A DNA stretch of 25,382 nucleotides from a virus. How positions within the stretch are numbered: position 1 is the first letter of the stretch; each line of letters starts with the position of its first letter. The position numbers and the translations under genes are program-made. Below are positions 14,294 to 22,018 of this stretch, piece after piece. The notes under the pieces are model-generated. The model had not been told where the DNA came from, did no database searches, and saw nothing but the letters and a program-made list of their open reading frames with translations. The stretch is taken from positions 1 through 25,382 of IMG/VR virus record IMGVR_UViG_3300033145_000235. One strand, written 5' to 3'.

Positions 14294-15339
14294 TTTTTTT
14301 AAATAAAACAGGTTCTCGTCATTATAGGTTAAATCCGCAGATTGATTATTTAATAGAAAAGGGTTATAAAATTATTGCGAGGGAGTGGGATAATAAAATT
14401 GATATAAATGAAATGAAATGGGCTGATTTAGTTATACTTGAAATGATTTCCGCTCCAAAGTTAATTAAAAAAATACAAGGATATAATTGTAAGGTTTTAA
14501 TTGATTATGACGATTTAGTTGAAAGCGTCCCAAAACTTCACCCGAATTATGAATTTCTTAAAGGAAAAAGGGGGCGTAAAAAATGGAGAGAAGTAAAAAA
14601 ATCCTGTAAAATTGCTGATGGAATTATTGTTGCTTCACCAGAGTTAAAAAAGAGATACGGAAGATATGCTAAAAAATGTTTATTATTTCCAAATTATTTA
14701 GATGAAAAACATTGGAAAAAAACTTATTGTCCAAATGACAGCGACCAAATAAGATTATTATGGGCTGGTTCAACTTCACATAAGGCAGATTTAATCCCGT
14801 TCAAACCTGTCTTAAAAGATATTCTTGAAAAAAATAAAAATGTAAAGTTTATTTATATTGGGACTGGCGGGGCAAGTTCTTCAAATCCGATAACTGAATT
14901 ATTTTATGGTGAAGATTTTTTCAAAGGTTTTCCAGATAATAGGGAATATATTATTGGAACGCCAAGTGGTGCTTGGTCATATAAATTAGCAAGTTTAAGG
15001 GCTGATATTGGATTAGCACCATTAGAAAAAAATTATTTTAATAAGTGTAAATCTTTTTGTAAATATCTTGAATACTCAATAAATAAAATTCCTGCTGTTT
15101 ATTCTGGTTGGTTTTATAAAGACATTGTAAAACATAATGAAACTGGATTATTAGCAAATACGCCAGAAGAGTGGAAAAAAGCAATTAAAAGTTTAATTGA
15201 TAATCCCGATTTAAGAAAAAGATTAGCAGAAAATGCTTATCAAGATGTTATAAAAAATTATAATATCAAAGACCATTTACAAACTTGGGAAAACTTTATA
15301 AATTTAATTAAAGACAAGGGACATTTACTTGTCTTTTAA
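14272..15339 (+). CDS. GT4-type glycosyltransferase, second cassette
   Basis: This 355-residue GT-B enzyme has an N-terminal domain with GSRHYRLNPQIDYLIEKGYK, VLIDYDDLVESVP and ADGIIVASPELKKRYG. It continues with CLLFPNYLDEKHW, then the donor domain IRLLWAGSTSHKADLIPF, FIYIGTG, and ADIGLAPLEKNYFNKCKSF followed by CKYLEYSINKIPAVYSG. The Glu in KYLEYS is at the usual GT4 donor position. The C-terminal tail (LRKRLAENAYQDV, YNIKDHLQTWENF) is typical. It is the last gene of the sugar cassette, overlaps the deacetylase-like gene by 22 bases, and ends inside a hairpin. The substrate is unknown. Confidence 0.85.
   Translation: MSGKNIIIFLNKTGSRHYRLNPQIDYLIEKGYKIIAREWDNKIDINEMKWADLVILEMISAPKLIKKIQGYNCKVLIDYDDLVESVPKLHPNYEFLKGKRGRKKWREVKKSCKIADGIIVASPELKKRYGRYAKKCLLFPNYLDEKHWKKTYCPNDSDQIRLLWAGSTSHKADLIPFKPVLKDILEKNKNVKFIYIGTGGASSSNPITELFYGEDFFKGFPDNREYIIGTPSGAWSYKLASLRADIGLAPLEKNYFNKCKSFCKYLEYSINKIPAVYSGWFYKDIVKHNETGLLANTPEEWKKAIKSLIDNPDLRKRLAENAYQDVIKNYNIKDHLQTWENFINLIKDKGHLLVF
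15310..15336 (+). terminator. Stem-loop closing the sugar cassette
   Basis: AAAGACAAG (15310-15318) pairs exactly with CTTGTCTTT (15328-15336), 9 bp around a 9-base loop. It ends next to the stop codon (15337-15339) of the GT4 gene, so the last codons of that gene sit within it. The T-rich 3' arm (TCTTTT) gives weak terminator character. It marks the boundary between the sugar cassette and the adaptor gene. Confidence 0.4.
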
Positions 15340-15350
15340 TATACAAAAAT

Positions 15351-16070
15351 ATGGCTACATTAGATGAAATAATATCTCAAACACAATTTAAAAGCGGAAT
15401 AAGTAATACTACTACATTGTCTACTGCCACAATTTTAACTTATGTAAATTACGGTTATCAGTTTTTAATTGATAAAGTGGTTGAGGTTAATGAAGATTAT
15501 TTGGAAGAGCAAAAAACAACTGCTAATCTTGTGTCAGCACAAGCATATTATTCTTTACCCGATGACTTTATAAAAATGAAACAGGTTAGATTGGCTTATT
15601 CCACACCAAGTAGCGATTTAGATTATAATATCGCAAGGGAATTAGATATTACCGCAATAGAAGACCCTGCCTATGAAGAGAATTATTCAGAAAGTGCCCC
15701 ATTTTATGATATTACTGGCGACCATTATAGGGTATATCCAAAACCAGAAAATAATGTGACTAATGGAATTTATTTATATTATATTGCCAGACCAGATGAT
15801 TTAGCGGCTGAAAACTCTGCTGATGCTATTACTGGTATTCCTTCCCAATATCACGAACTTATATCAACTTATGCTGCCAAAAAAGTTTGTGAAAAGTTTA
15901 GTTTATGGGATAAACACAATATATTGGCGAAAGAATTTAATTTCGGAATTAAAACTATGCAGGATAATCTTAAAACAAGAAATCTTGATAGAAGGGACAG
16001 AATAAAATCTATTGTTGAAATTGGTCGCAGACCATATACTAATAAACGAATAAGTGACCTTGACTGGTAA
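15351..16070 (+). CDS. Probable adaptor / head-tail connector protein
   Basis: This 239-residue protein has the common phage adaptor layout: MATLDEIISQTQF, an N-terminal helix pair (TILTYVNYGYQFLIDKVVE), then AYYSLPDDFIKMKQVRLAY. SAPFYDITGDHYRVYPKPENN follows, with an IYLYYIARPDDL strand and IPSQYHELISTYAAKKVCEKF. The 'LP.DF..' and 'I....Y.YP.P' signatures are typical of the protein that binds below the portal and connects to the nozzle in short-tailed phages. It ends in a basic segment. It follows the sugar cassette by 11 bases and continues the assembly operon. Confidence 0.8.
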   Translation: MATLDEIISQTQFKSGISNTTTLSTATILTYVNYGYQFLIDKVVEVNEDYLEEQKTTANLVSAQAYYSLPDDFIKMKQVRLAYSTPSSDLDYNIARELDITAIEDPAYEENYSESAPFYDITGDHYRVYPKPENNVTNGIYLYYIARPDDLAAENSADAITGIPSQYHELISTYAAKKVCEKFSLWDKHNILAKEFNFGIKTMQDNLKTRNLDRRDRIKSIVEIGRRPYTNKRISDLDW

Positions 16071-16072
16071 TT

Positions 16073-16261
16073 ATGACTTTACCTGACACAAATTATACAA
16101 AGGCAACTTTACCAACTACCAACTATGCTGATAGGGGTGGTGATTATTGGAGGTCAGAATTTGGTATTGCTCAATTTGATATGGATAGATTTGATAGCGG
16201 TTCAATAGCAACAAATTATACAAAGGCAACTTTACCAACAACAAATTATACTAAATTATAA
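16073..16261 (+). CDS. Short repeat protein, unknown
   Basis: This is a 62-residue protein with two copies of NYTKATLPTTNY (one at each end) and a third partial NYTKL, around a centre GGDYWRSEFGIAQFDMDRFD. At the DNA level the two copies share an exact 29-base direct repeat. It starts 3 bases after the adaptor stop and precedes the tail fibre by 5 bases. The Thr/Asn/Tyr-rich repeats suggest a small exposed structural peptide, perhaps a fibre or connector accessory, with sites that could be glycosylated. No family is recognised. Confidence 0.6.
   Translation: MTLPDTNYTKATLPTTNYADRGGDYWRSEFGIAQFDMDRFDSGSIATNYTKATLPTTNYTKL
16088..16116 (+). repeat. 29-bp direct repeat, copy 1
   Basis: Exact copy of 16211-16239. 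It encodes TNYTKATLPT in the small repeat protein. The first bases are ACAAATTATACAAAGG. The second copy is followed by a further partial unit (ACAAATTATACTAA at 16241), which suggests recent tandem growth of the gene. Confidence 0.8.
16211..16239 (+). repeat. 29-bp direct repeat, copy 2
   Basis: Exact copy of 16088-16116, lying near the 3' end of the small repeat gene and in the same reading frame. A shortened third unit follows at once. Identity at the DNA level, with synonymous sites included, points to recent duplication or recombination. Confidence 0.8.
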
Positions 16262-16265
16262 ATAT

Positions 16266-17408
16266 ATGTCAACATTTCCAACAAGTTTAAATTCATTTTC
16301 TTCGGGAGATATAGTTTCGTCTACCGAATGGAATGCTATTGAAAAAAAAATTGGTATTGACGGCTCTGCCGTTGCTACATCTCTTGATTATTTAATAAAA
16401 AATACATCTTCTCGGCTTGGTAAAATTGCTTCTTTGGCTGTTACTGATGGCAATTTTTTAGTTGGAAATGGAACAAATTGGAGTGTTGAAAGTGGTGATA
16501 CAGCAATTACTTCTTTGGGCTTATCCACTAATTTAGCAGATTTAACTGATGATGAAGTTTCTCAATTGGAAAATATCGGAACAACGACAATATCTGCCAC
16601 TCAATGGGGTTATCTTGGAGCTTTAGACCAATCCTTAAAATCTGACCAAAATCCAACTTTTGCTGATTTAACTTTATCAGGATTAACCGCCTCTGAATTA
16701 GTGGCAACAGACGCCAACAAGAAACTTCAATCTTTGGCAGTATCTACTTACCCTTCTTTAACAGAAATTTCTTATATTAAAGGGCTTTCCTCTGCCGTTC
16801 AAACTCAATTAGACGGCAAGCAAGATGCTTTAACTTTTGGCATAGCAGACACAAACGCAGTTAGGATAGATGACGCTGATGCCGCTGATAATGATTATGC
16901 TAAATTTACTGCAAATGGTTTAGAGGGTAGAAGTTATAGTGAAGTTTTAAGTGATTTAAGCGGACAGGCGGGTGCTGCTTTTGATTTTAATTCTCAAAAT
17001 CTTACAAATGTAGGAGATATTGAATGTGGTGCTATAACAGCAACTTCTTATGACGGAGTAGCCGCTGCTGATTTACCTGATAAGACTGCTAATGAAACTA
17101 TAACTGGAGTTTGGAGTTTTAAGGGAAGTAATTGGAACCCAATAACAATACAAAGGAGTAAAGATGTTCCGGGTGCTGCATATTTTGTAGGATATAAATC
17201 AAGGGGTTCTGTTGGTAGTGAAACTACTATTGTAAGTGGAGATACTCTTGGTGGTTTTCAATTTAGGGGATATGATGGCACAAGTTTTGATGAGAGTGCA
17301 AGGATTGATGTAGTATCAGAGGGAACAATAGCAACTGGTCAAATTCCAACAAAATGGGTTTTTAAAACTTCTAATAGTTCAGGAACATTAACTGATGTGA
17401 TGCTCTAA
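16266..17408 (+). CDS. Tail fibre / virion structural protein, 3' end frameshifted
   Basis: This 380-residue fibre-type protein is rich in Ser, Thr, Ala and Asp. It has the start MSTFPTSLNSFSSGDIVSST followed by EWNAIEKKIG, then fibre-type repeats: LTDDEVSQLENIGTTTIS, ATQWGYLGALDQ, FADLTLSGLTASELVATD, ISYIKGLSSAVQTQLDGKQD and TANETITGVWSFKG. Such proteins form trimeric rods and bind the host surface. The frame ends early at 17406-17408. A tandem TGATG-TGATG (17393-17402) just before the stop shifts the natural 3' end out of frame. With only one TGATG the frame would continue for 46 more residues to 17536. The truncation is therefore either a mutation, a switch, or a read error. The rest of the gene looks intact. 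Confidence 0.82.
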   Translation: MSTFPTSLNSFSSGDIVSSTEWNAIEKKIGIDGSAVATSLDYLIKNTSSRLGKIASLAVTDGNFLVGNGTNWSVESGDTAITSLGLSTNLADLTDDEVSQLENIGTTTISATQWGYLGALDQSLKSDQNPTFADLTLSGLTASELVATDANKKLQSLAVSTYPSLTEISYIKGLSSAVQTQLDGKQDALTFGIADTNAVRIDDADAADNDYAKFTANGLEGRSYSEVLSDLSGQAGAAFDFNSQNLTNVGDIECGAITATSYDGVAAADLPDKTANETITGVWSFKGSNWNPITIQRSKDVPGAAYFVGYKSRGSVGSETTIVSGDTLGGFQFRGYDGTSFDESARIDVVSEGTIATGQIPTKWVFKTSNSSGTLTDVML

Positions 17409-17536
17409 CTCTTGATAGTTCCCAAGTAGTAGATTTAGCCGGAACCTCAAGAGTAGCGGGCGACCCGACAACAGACGGATATTTTGTAATTAAATTAAGT
17501 GGGGTAGAATATAAAGTGCCTTGCGTAGCAGTATAA
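17403..17536 (+). pseudogene. Frameshifted C-terminal end of the tail fibre
   Basis: This stretch reads in the -1 frame as LTLDSSQVVDLAG, TSRVAGDPTTDGYFVI, KLSGVEYKVPCVAV and a stop at 17534-17536. It looks like a normal fibre C-terminus and fills exactly the gap to the next gene, which starts 3 bases later. It has no start codon of its own. It becomes in-frame with the fibre if one of the two TGATG units at 17393-17402 is removed. Confidence 0.75.
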
Positions 17537-17539
17537 ATT

Positions 17540-17791
17540 ATGAACACCCAAACACTAACAATTATTCTCGCAGGGCTGGCTATAATAACTTATGGCATAT
17601 CTTTTATTAAAGGGATTTTACATATAAGAAAATCAGTAGATGAACCAAATCAAGAACAAGACCTAAAGATTGCTTTAATGCAGGAAGATTTACACGATAT
17701 AAGAGCCAATCATTTAGACCACATGGAGCGGGATATAAAAGATTTAATTAAAGGGCAAGCTCGTATAGAGGGGATACTTTTAAAAAAATAA
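17540..17791 (+). CDS. Single-TM coiled-coil protein (holin/XhlA-like)
   Basis: This 83-residue protein has one N-terminal membrane helix (TLTIILAGLAIITYGISF, about residues 5-25), a basic border (KGILHIRK) and a long acidic/charged helix after it (QEDLHDIRANHLDHMERDIK). The layout matches small phage membrane proteins of the XhlA or holin-associated type, which help place or time lysis. Alternatively it may be a virion protein that enters the membrane. It lies between the fibre and the nozzle-like gene, not beside the peptidase, which weakens a simple holin call. It begins 3 bases after the frameshifted fibre end. Confidence 0.55.
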   Translation: MNTQTLTIILAGLAIITYGISFIKGILHIRKSVDEPNQEQDLKIALMQEDLHDIRANHLDHMERDIKDLIKGQARIEGILLKK

Positions 17792-17802
17792 ATTTTTAAA
17801 AA

Positions 17803-19536
17803 ATGGCTAAACTGCGAATAAACAATTTTACAGGACAAAAAGATAATGGTTTTTATTGGACGCAATCTATGTCTCCAGTTATTTTAGGTGATAGAGTTGG
17901 TATGGGTAGAGGATGTCATATAATAGACATAAACCAAAGGGGAAATACTAATTTAACTCATTTAGGTTTAGTGTCAGGTTTTTGTTCTGCTTCCCCGCAA
18001 GGAAGTAATAAGGTTTATGGAAGTTCATATCATACAGACGGGCAATATATTGTTGGAGCAATAGCAACAACTTTTACTGAACTTTTCAAAGCTAATGGAG
18101 CGGAAGCGGGTGGGACAGCGGTAGCCGCCCAATTTGGTGATATTAAGCCATTTACAATATCTGGAACAGAAAGTTTAATTTATACATCTTTAAGACATTT
18201 AGGAAAAACTACTGATAATAGCGACCAAGATAATTTATATCAAACTCTTGACGCAACTGCTACCGCCCAAGATTATCGCCAAATAGAGATATGGGAAGAT
18301 ACAGCATTTATTGGTAACGGGAATTATATTGCTTCTTTAGATGATAGTGGAAACTTTAATGCCCTACATAAACAATTGCCAACAGGATATAAATTTAGAT
18401 GTATGGCTCAAGGTGGGAGTTATCTTGCCGTTGGTATGAATAAAGATTATGAAGGACAAATAGGTTTATGGGATAGTTATTCAGACGGGTGGAATTATCT
18501 TAATCCGTTAAAAAATAAAGTTGTAGCAATCAGACCTTATTCTAATGGCTGGATTTATATAAGCGGTAGTGCCCTATTTTTTACAGATGGCTATAATTCT
18601 CGCTTATTATCTTATTTCCCAGACGCAAATGAAAGAAGCCAAGATATAGAGATTTGCCAAAATGGTATGGAAATTATAAATAATAAAGTTATAATTTCTG
18701 GAAATATAGACGGGACAGATAGAAGAAAGGTTGGAATTTGGATTTATGATTTAAGTAATGAAAGTTGGGATTATTCACCTTATAAATGTGGAACTGGTGT
18801 ATTTAGTTTATATGATAATAATCCAGGTGCTATTTACTATTCAACTATGATAAACTATATTTATAGTAGTTTTCAAGTAAATGAGAATATCACAAATCCG
18901 TATTATATAGGTTTACTTTTTATAAATAGTAGGGGTGGAGTTGGTGGAGCAAATGAAATGGATAATGTTTTAATAACACCACCAATATATTTTGACAATA
19001 ATGTTTTGTTAAATTATTGTAAAGTAAATTATATTGTTGACCCTAAAATAACTAATAAATCAAGAAGTCCGTCTTTTGATATGACACTTAATATAAGTGA
19101 TGCTATTAAACCGACTTGGCATTATGCAGAAACAAATGCGAGTGCTACCGCCGAAAATCTTATTCAAATAAATGGCAGTTCAGATTATGTAGCAGACGTT
19201 GGAGATGAAATTCTTGTTTTAGAAGGTAAAAATGGTGGACAAAGAAGTCATATTGCTTCTATTGCCAATTCAGGAACAGCCACAGAACAATGGACTTTAA
19301 ATGATAATTTAAAAGATAAAACCGAAAAAACTATTCTTGTAAATATTTTACCATTTGAAAGAATTGGAAAACAAACTATAAATTCTTATCAGGATAATTA
19401 TGTATATTTTGATTGTGGTGGAAAAGAAATTCATAATGCCGCTATGTTAGAATTGATTACAAAAAATACAGATACTTATCCAATAATTATAAATTCAATA
19501 ACATTAGAATATGAACCAAGAGGAGAACAAAATTGA
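17803..19536 (+). CDS. Probable tail nozzle / beta-propeller structural protein
   Basis: This 577-residue, beta-rich protein starts MAKLRINNFTGQKDNGFYWT. It has spaced blade-like motifs: TFTELFKANG, IEIWEDTAFIGNGNYIASLD, KFRCMAQGGSYLAVGM, IGLWDSYSDGWNYLNPL, KVVAIRPYSNGWIYISG, GIWIYDLSNESWDY and YSTMINYIYSSFQVNE. This WD/kelch-like rhythm resembles the propeller found in nozzle proteins of short-tailed phages, which close the tail channel. A C-terminal part (about 410-577) is beta-sandwich-like (YCKVNYIVDPK; WTLNDNLKDKTEKTIL). No enzyme motif is seen. It overlaps the second fibre gene by 26 bases. The nozzle role is inferred from pattern and position. It could also be a receptor-binding propeller. 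Confidence 0.6.
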   Translation: MAKLRINNFTGQKDNGFYWTQSMSPVILGDRVGMGRGCHIIDINQRGNTNLTHLGLVSGFCSASPQGSNKVYGSSYHTDGQYIVGAIATTFTELFKANGAEAGGTAVAAQFGDIKPFTISGTESLIYTSLRHLGKTTDNSDQDNLYQTLDATATAQDYRQIEIWEDTAFIGNGNYIASLDDSGNFNALHKQLPTGYKFRCMAQGGSYLAVGMNKDYEGQIGLWDSYSDGWNYLNPLKNKVVAIRPYSNGWIYISGSALFFTDGYNSRLLSYFPDANERSQDIEICQNGMEIINNKVIISGNIDGTDRRKVGIWIYDLSNESWDYSPYKCGTGVFSLYDNNPGAIYYSTMINYIYSSFQVNENITNPYYIGLLFINSRGGVGGANEMDNVLITPPIYFDNNVLLNYCKVNYIVDPKITNKSRSPSFDMTLNISDAIKPTWHYAETNASATAENLIQINGSSDYVADVGDEILVLEGKNGGQRSHIASIANSGTATEQWTLNDNLKDKTEKTILVNILPFERIGKQTINSYQDNYVYFDCGGKEIHNAAMLELITKNTDTYPIIINSITLEYEPRGEQN

Positions 19537-20440
19537 AGAAATAAAAGAAGTTCCAATTAACACAGATGTTGAAAAAATTGAAGAAGAACCCTTAAATCCA
19601 ATAAAGTTTGAAAGAGAAATGAATAGTTATACTGGTAATTCTTTTTTAAGAAAGTTTTTAAGCAAGATTGCTAATTCCGCTACTGCCATTGGTTGGAAAT
19701 TTGATACTAAAGCACTTTTATCAACTGCTGGTGCTAAACTTGTTTCTTGGTTAAATAATGGAACAGAAAAAGCATCTATTGATAAAGACGGAAAAATAAC
19801 TTGTGTTGGATTGGCTGCTGGTAGTGAAAAAATAACTGGCGTTAAAGACCCCACAGAAGACCAAGATGCAGCCACAAAGAAGTATGTAGATGATAATGAA
19901 AATACTGGTTTATGGGAAATAGATGGAAATGAAACTCAACTTAAAACTGCCGATGAGATTGATATGCAATCTAAGAAAATTATAAATCTAACTGACCCAA
20001 CCGCAAATCAAGACGCTGCAACCAAAAAATATGTTGATGATAATGTTTCTCCAAGTCCGACTGCTTCTGATGATATGTTAGTAGCTTCTGCTGATACAGA
20101 AAGGAGTAATACTGATGTTTTTAATTATGCTAAAGTTAAAGAAATTAAAATTGGTAAAACTGGGACATATAGAGTTAAATATGAAATGAAACTTGCAGAG
20201 GCTTTGGGACACGGAGAAGGTTTAGTTTATAAAAATGGTTCTCCTATTGGAGTAGAAGATACTACCTATGTTGATGTTTATAATGATTACGGAGATGCTT
20301 CATTAGCATTTAATGCTGGTGATTTAATACAACTTTACACTAAGGTAACTGAAGTAGATGGTTATTGGAGTGTTTGTAAGGTTAAGAATTTTAGAATATA
20401 TGCTACTAATTTTGATATAGCAAATGTAATAATAGATTAA
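19511..20440 (+). CDS. Second fibre-type structural protein
   Basis: This is a 309-residue protein with an acidic N-terminal tail (EENKIEEIKEVP) and an anchor-type region (YTGNSFLRKFLSKIANSATA). Two copies of the fibre repeat follow: ITGVKDPTEDQDAATKKYVD at 108-127 and IINLTDPTANQDAATKKYVD at 157-176. The 'L.DPT..QDAATKKYVDDN' unit is common in phage tail fibres. A C-terminal beta-sandwich (about 190-309; YRVKYEMKLAEALGHGEG, LAFNAGDLIQLYTKV) may be the receptor-binding head of the TNF/C1q type. It overlaps the propeller gene by 26 bases. The call as a fibre is strong; the target is unknown. Confidence 0.78.
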   Translation: MNQEENKIEEIKEVPINTDVEKIEEEPLNPIKFEREMNSYTGNSFLRKFLSKIANSATAIGWKFDTKALLSTAGAKLVSWLNNGTEKASIDKDGKITCVGLAAGSEKITGVKDPTEDQDAATKKYVDDNENTGLWEIDGNETQLKTADEIDMQSKKIINLTDPTANQDAATKKYVDDNVSPSPTASDDMLVASADTERSNTDVFNYAKVKEIKIGKTGTYRVKYEMKLAEALGHGEGLVYKNGSPIGVEDTTYVDVYNDYGDASLAFNAGDLIQLYTKVTEVDGYWSVCKVKNFRIYATNFDIANVIID

Positions 20441-20450
20441 ATATAAATAT

Positions 20451-22016
20451 ATGGCTACCAAACTTTTAAAAGTCAAAGATAAACCAACCGTTTATCAGGT
20501 TGACGAAGAAACACAGGTCGCAAGTCCTTTTTTGGGAACGAAAGCTTTTACTGAACAAGGATATACTTATGGTGATATTCAAGAAGTGTCACCAGAAGCT
20601 TTTAGTCCTTATAAATTGGGGCAACCCTTTGGTTCTCAATTTGTAAAAACCGCTGAAAGCCCGTCTGTATTTCAAATACAAGGGGGTGAAAGACGACCAA
20701 TTAAAAGTGAAGCCGCTTTTGAAAAACTTACAGGCGGAAAGGATTGGTCACAAGTAGCCACAATCGGTCCTGAACTTATGGCTGGTTATAAAATGGGTGA
20801 TATAATTGATATTGGTGTTGCTGAAACAAAAAAGGCAGGAAAAGAGTTTACTGAAATCCAGAAAGCCGCAGTAGCCCCACCAACACCAGGACTTCCAGCC
20901 CCACCTACCATTGAAGAAAAAGAAACAGCAAGACCAGGTATCTTTTCTCGTATGGCAGAAGCAATTAAAGGGAAGCCAAAAGCAGTTGCTGAAGCAAGAA
21001 CTGAAGCCGCTGAAACTTATGGTTTATCTGAAAAAGAAGCTGCTGTTTCTGGTATCCTTGAAAGTGCGGCAAAAACCAAAACTAAATATATGGAAGCATT
21101 AGAAGCCAATAGACGGAAACCAATATCTGCTCATTTAATACAGGGCAGAGAGGGAATACTTAATCGCCAAATGTCTATTGAATTACAGGGTTTGGCTGCT
21201 TTGGCTGATATTGCTCAGGGAGATGTTCTTTCTGCTCAATCTAAAATTGACCAATCTGTTAATGACGCTATTGCCGTTGAACAGGCAAATCTTGATGCTC
21301 TAAAAGTTGAAATGGAATCAACTGAATTATCTGATATGGAAAAAATGAGATTAGATTTTATGTTTAGTGAAAGGGCAAGAAATCTTGAAAGAGAACAAGA
21401 ACTTGCCGACCAGAAGAAACAACTTCAACTTACTTTATTACAAAATGGTATTCAAACAAGTTCTACTGAAACCTTTGACCAAATGGCTTCTAAGCTCTCA
21501 CAGATATATTCAAGAGAAGAAGAAAGAAACCTTATGGCTCAAATGGGTATGGTTTATGACCCGTTTGAAAAGAAATATGTAACTACTGCTGCTCAAGAAA
21601 TGGCAGAAGAAGAATTAGCGTTAAATAAAGCACGATTAGCATTAAGTAGAGAACAAGCATTAGGTAATATTACAAATTTTGAAACCCTTATGGCTGAACT
21701 TGCTTTACGACAAGAACTACTTGGAGATGACTTAACCCCAGAAGATATTGAAACACAAAAAGAGGCTATTCTTAATGACCCAAATCTTACACCAGAAGAA
21801 AAAAGAAAAGGAATTACCGATTTAGATAAAACAAAGGGTGTATTAGAAAAAGGTGAAAAACAACGAGCTAAAGCATTTAGAAAAAAATGGTTAGATATTA
21901 TTGGTGGTGCTGCTGGTGGCGAAGTAATACTTGAAACAATTAAAGCTGGTAAAAAAGTTGCTGAAAAAATAACAGAAAATGAAGAGGGATTTTTTTATAG
22001 ATTATTTAGTAGATAA
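20451..22016 (+). CDS. Coiled-coil internal virion/ejection-type protein
   Basis: This is a 521-residue protein. Two N-terminal repeats, about residues 12-60 (PTVYQVDEETQV, FTEQGYTYGDIQEVSPEAF) and 71-119 (PSVFQIQGGERRPIKS, KDWSQVATIGPELMAGY), resemble the 'xVYLIxNGxKRPI...F...GY.W..V' repeat found in many bacterial surface proteins. A Pro-rich linker (about 140-155) leads to a long helical part with coiled-coil segments (about 160-400; NLEREQELADQKKQLQLTL). Near the end, WLDIIGGAAGGEVI is a short glycine-rich hydrophobic patch. The size and build suit an internal protein that is ejected with DNA. It lies 2 bases before the next large gene of the same type. No enzymatic site was found. Confidence 0.55.
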   Translation: MATKLLKVKDKPTVYQVDEETQVASPFLGTKAFTEQGYTYGDIQEVSPEAFSPYKLGQPFGSQFVKTAESPSVFQIQGGERRPIKSEAAFEKLTGGKDWSQVATIGPELMAGYKMGDIIDIGVAETKKAGKEFTEIQKAAVAPPTPGLPAPPTIEEKETARPGIFSRMAEAIKGKPKAVAEARTEAAETYGLSEKEAAVSGILESAAKTKTKYMEALEANRRKPISAHLIQGREGILNRQMSIELQGLAALADIAQGDVLSAQSKIDQSVNDAIAVEQANLDALKVEMESTELSDMEKMRLDFMFSERARNLEREQELADQKKQLQLTLLQNGIQTSSTETFDQMASKLSQIYSREEERNLMAQMGMVYDPFEKKYVTTAAQEMAEEELALNKARLALSREQALGNITNFETLMAELALRQELLGDDLTPEDIETQKEAILNDPNLTPEEKRKGITDLDKTKGVLEKGEKQRAKAFRKKWLDIIGGAAGGEVILETIKAGKKVAEKITENEEGFFYRLFSR

Positions 22017-22018
22017 AT

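Noticed and set aside
20911-21102. Overlapping Lys/Gln-rich plus-strand frame in the coiled-coil gene
   Set aside because: Out-of-frame shadow of an A-rich helical coding region; low-complexity and no start signal.
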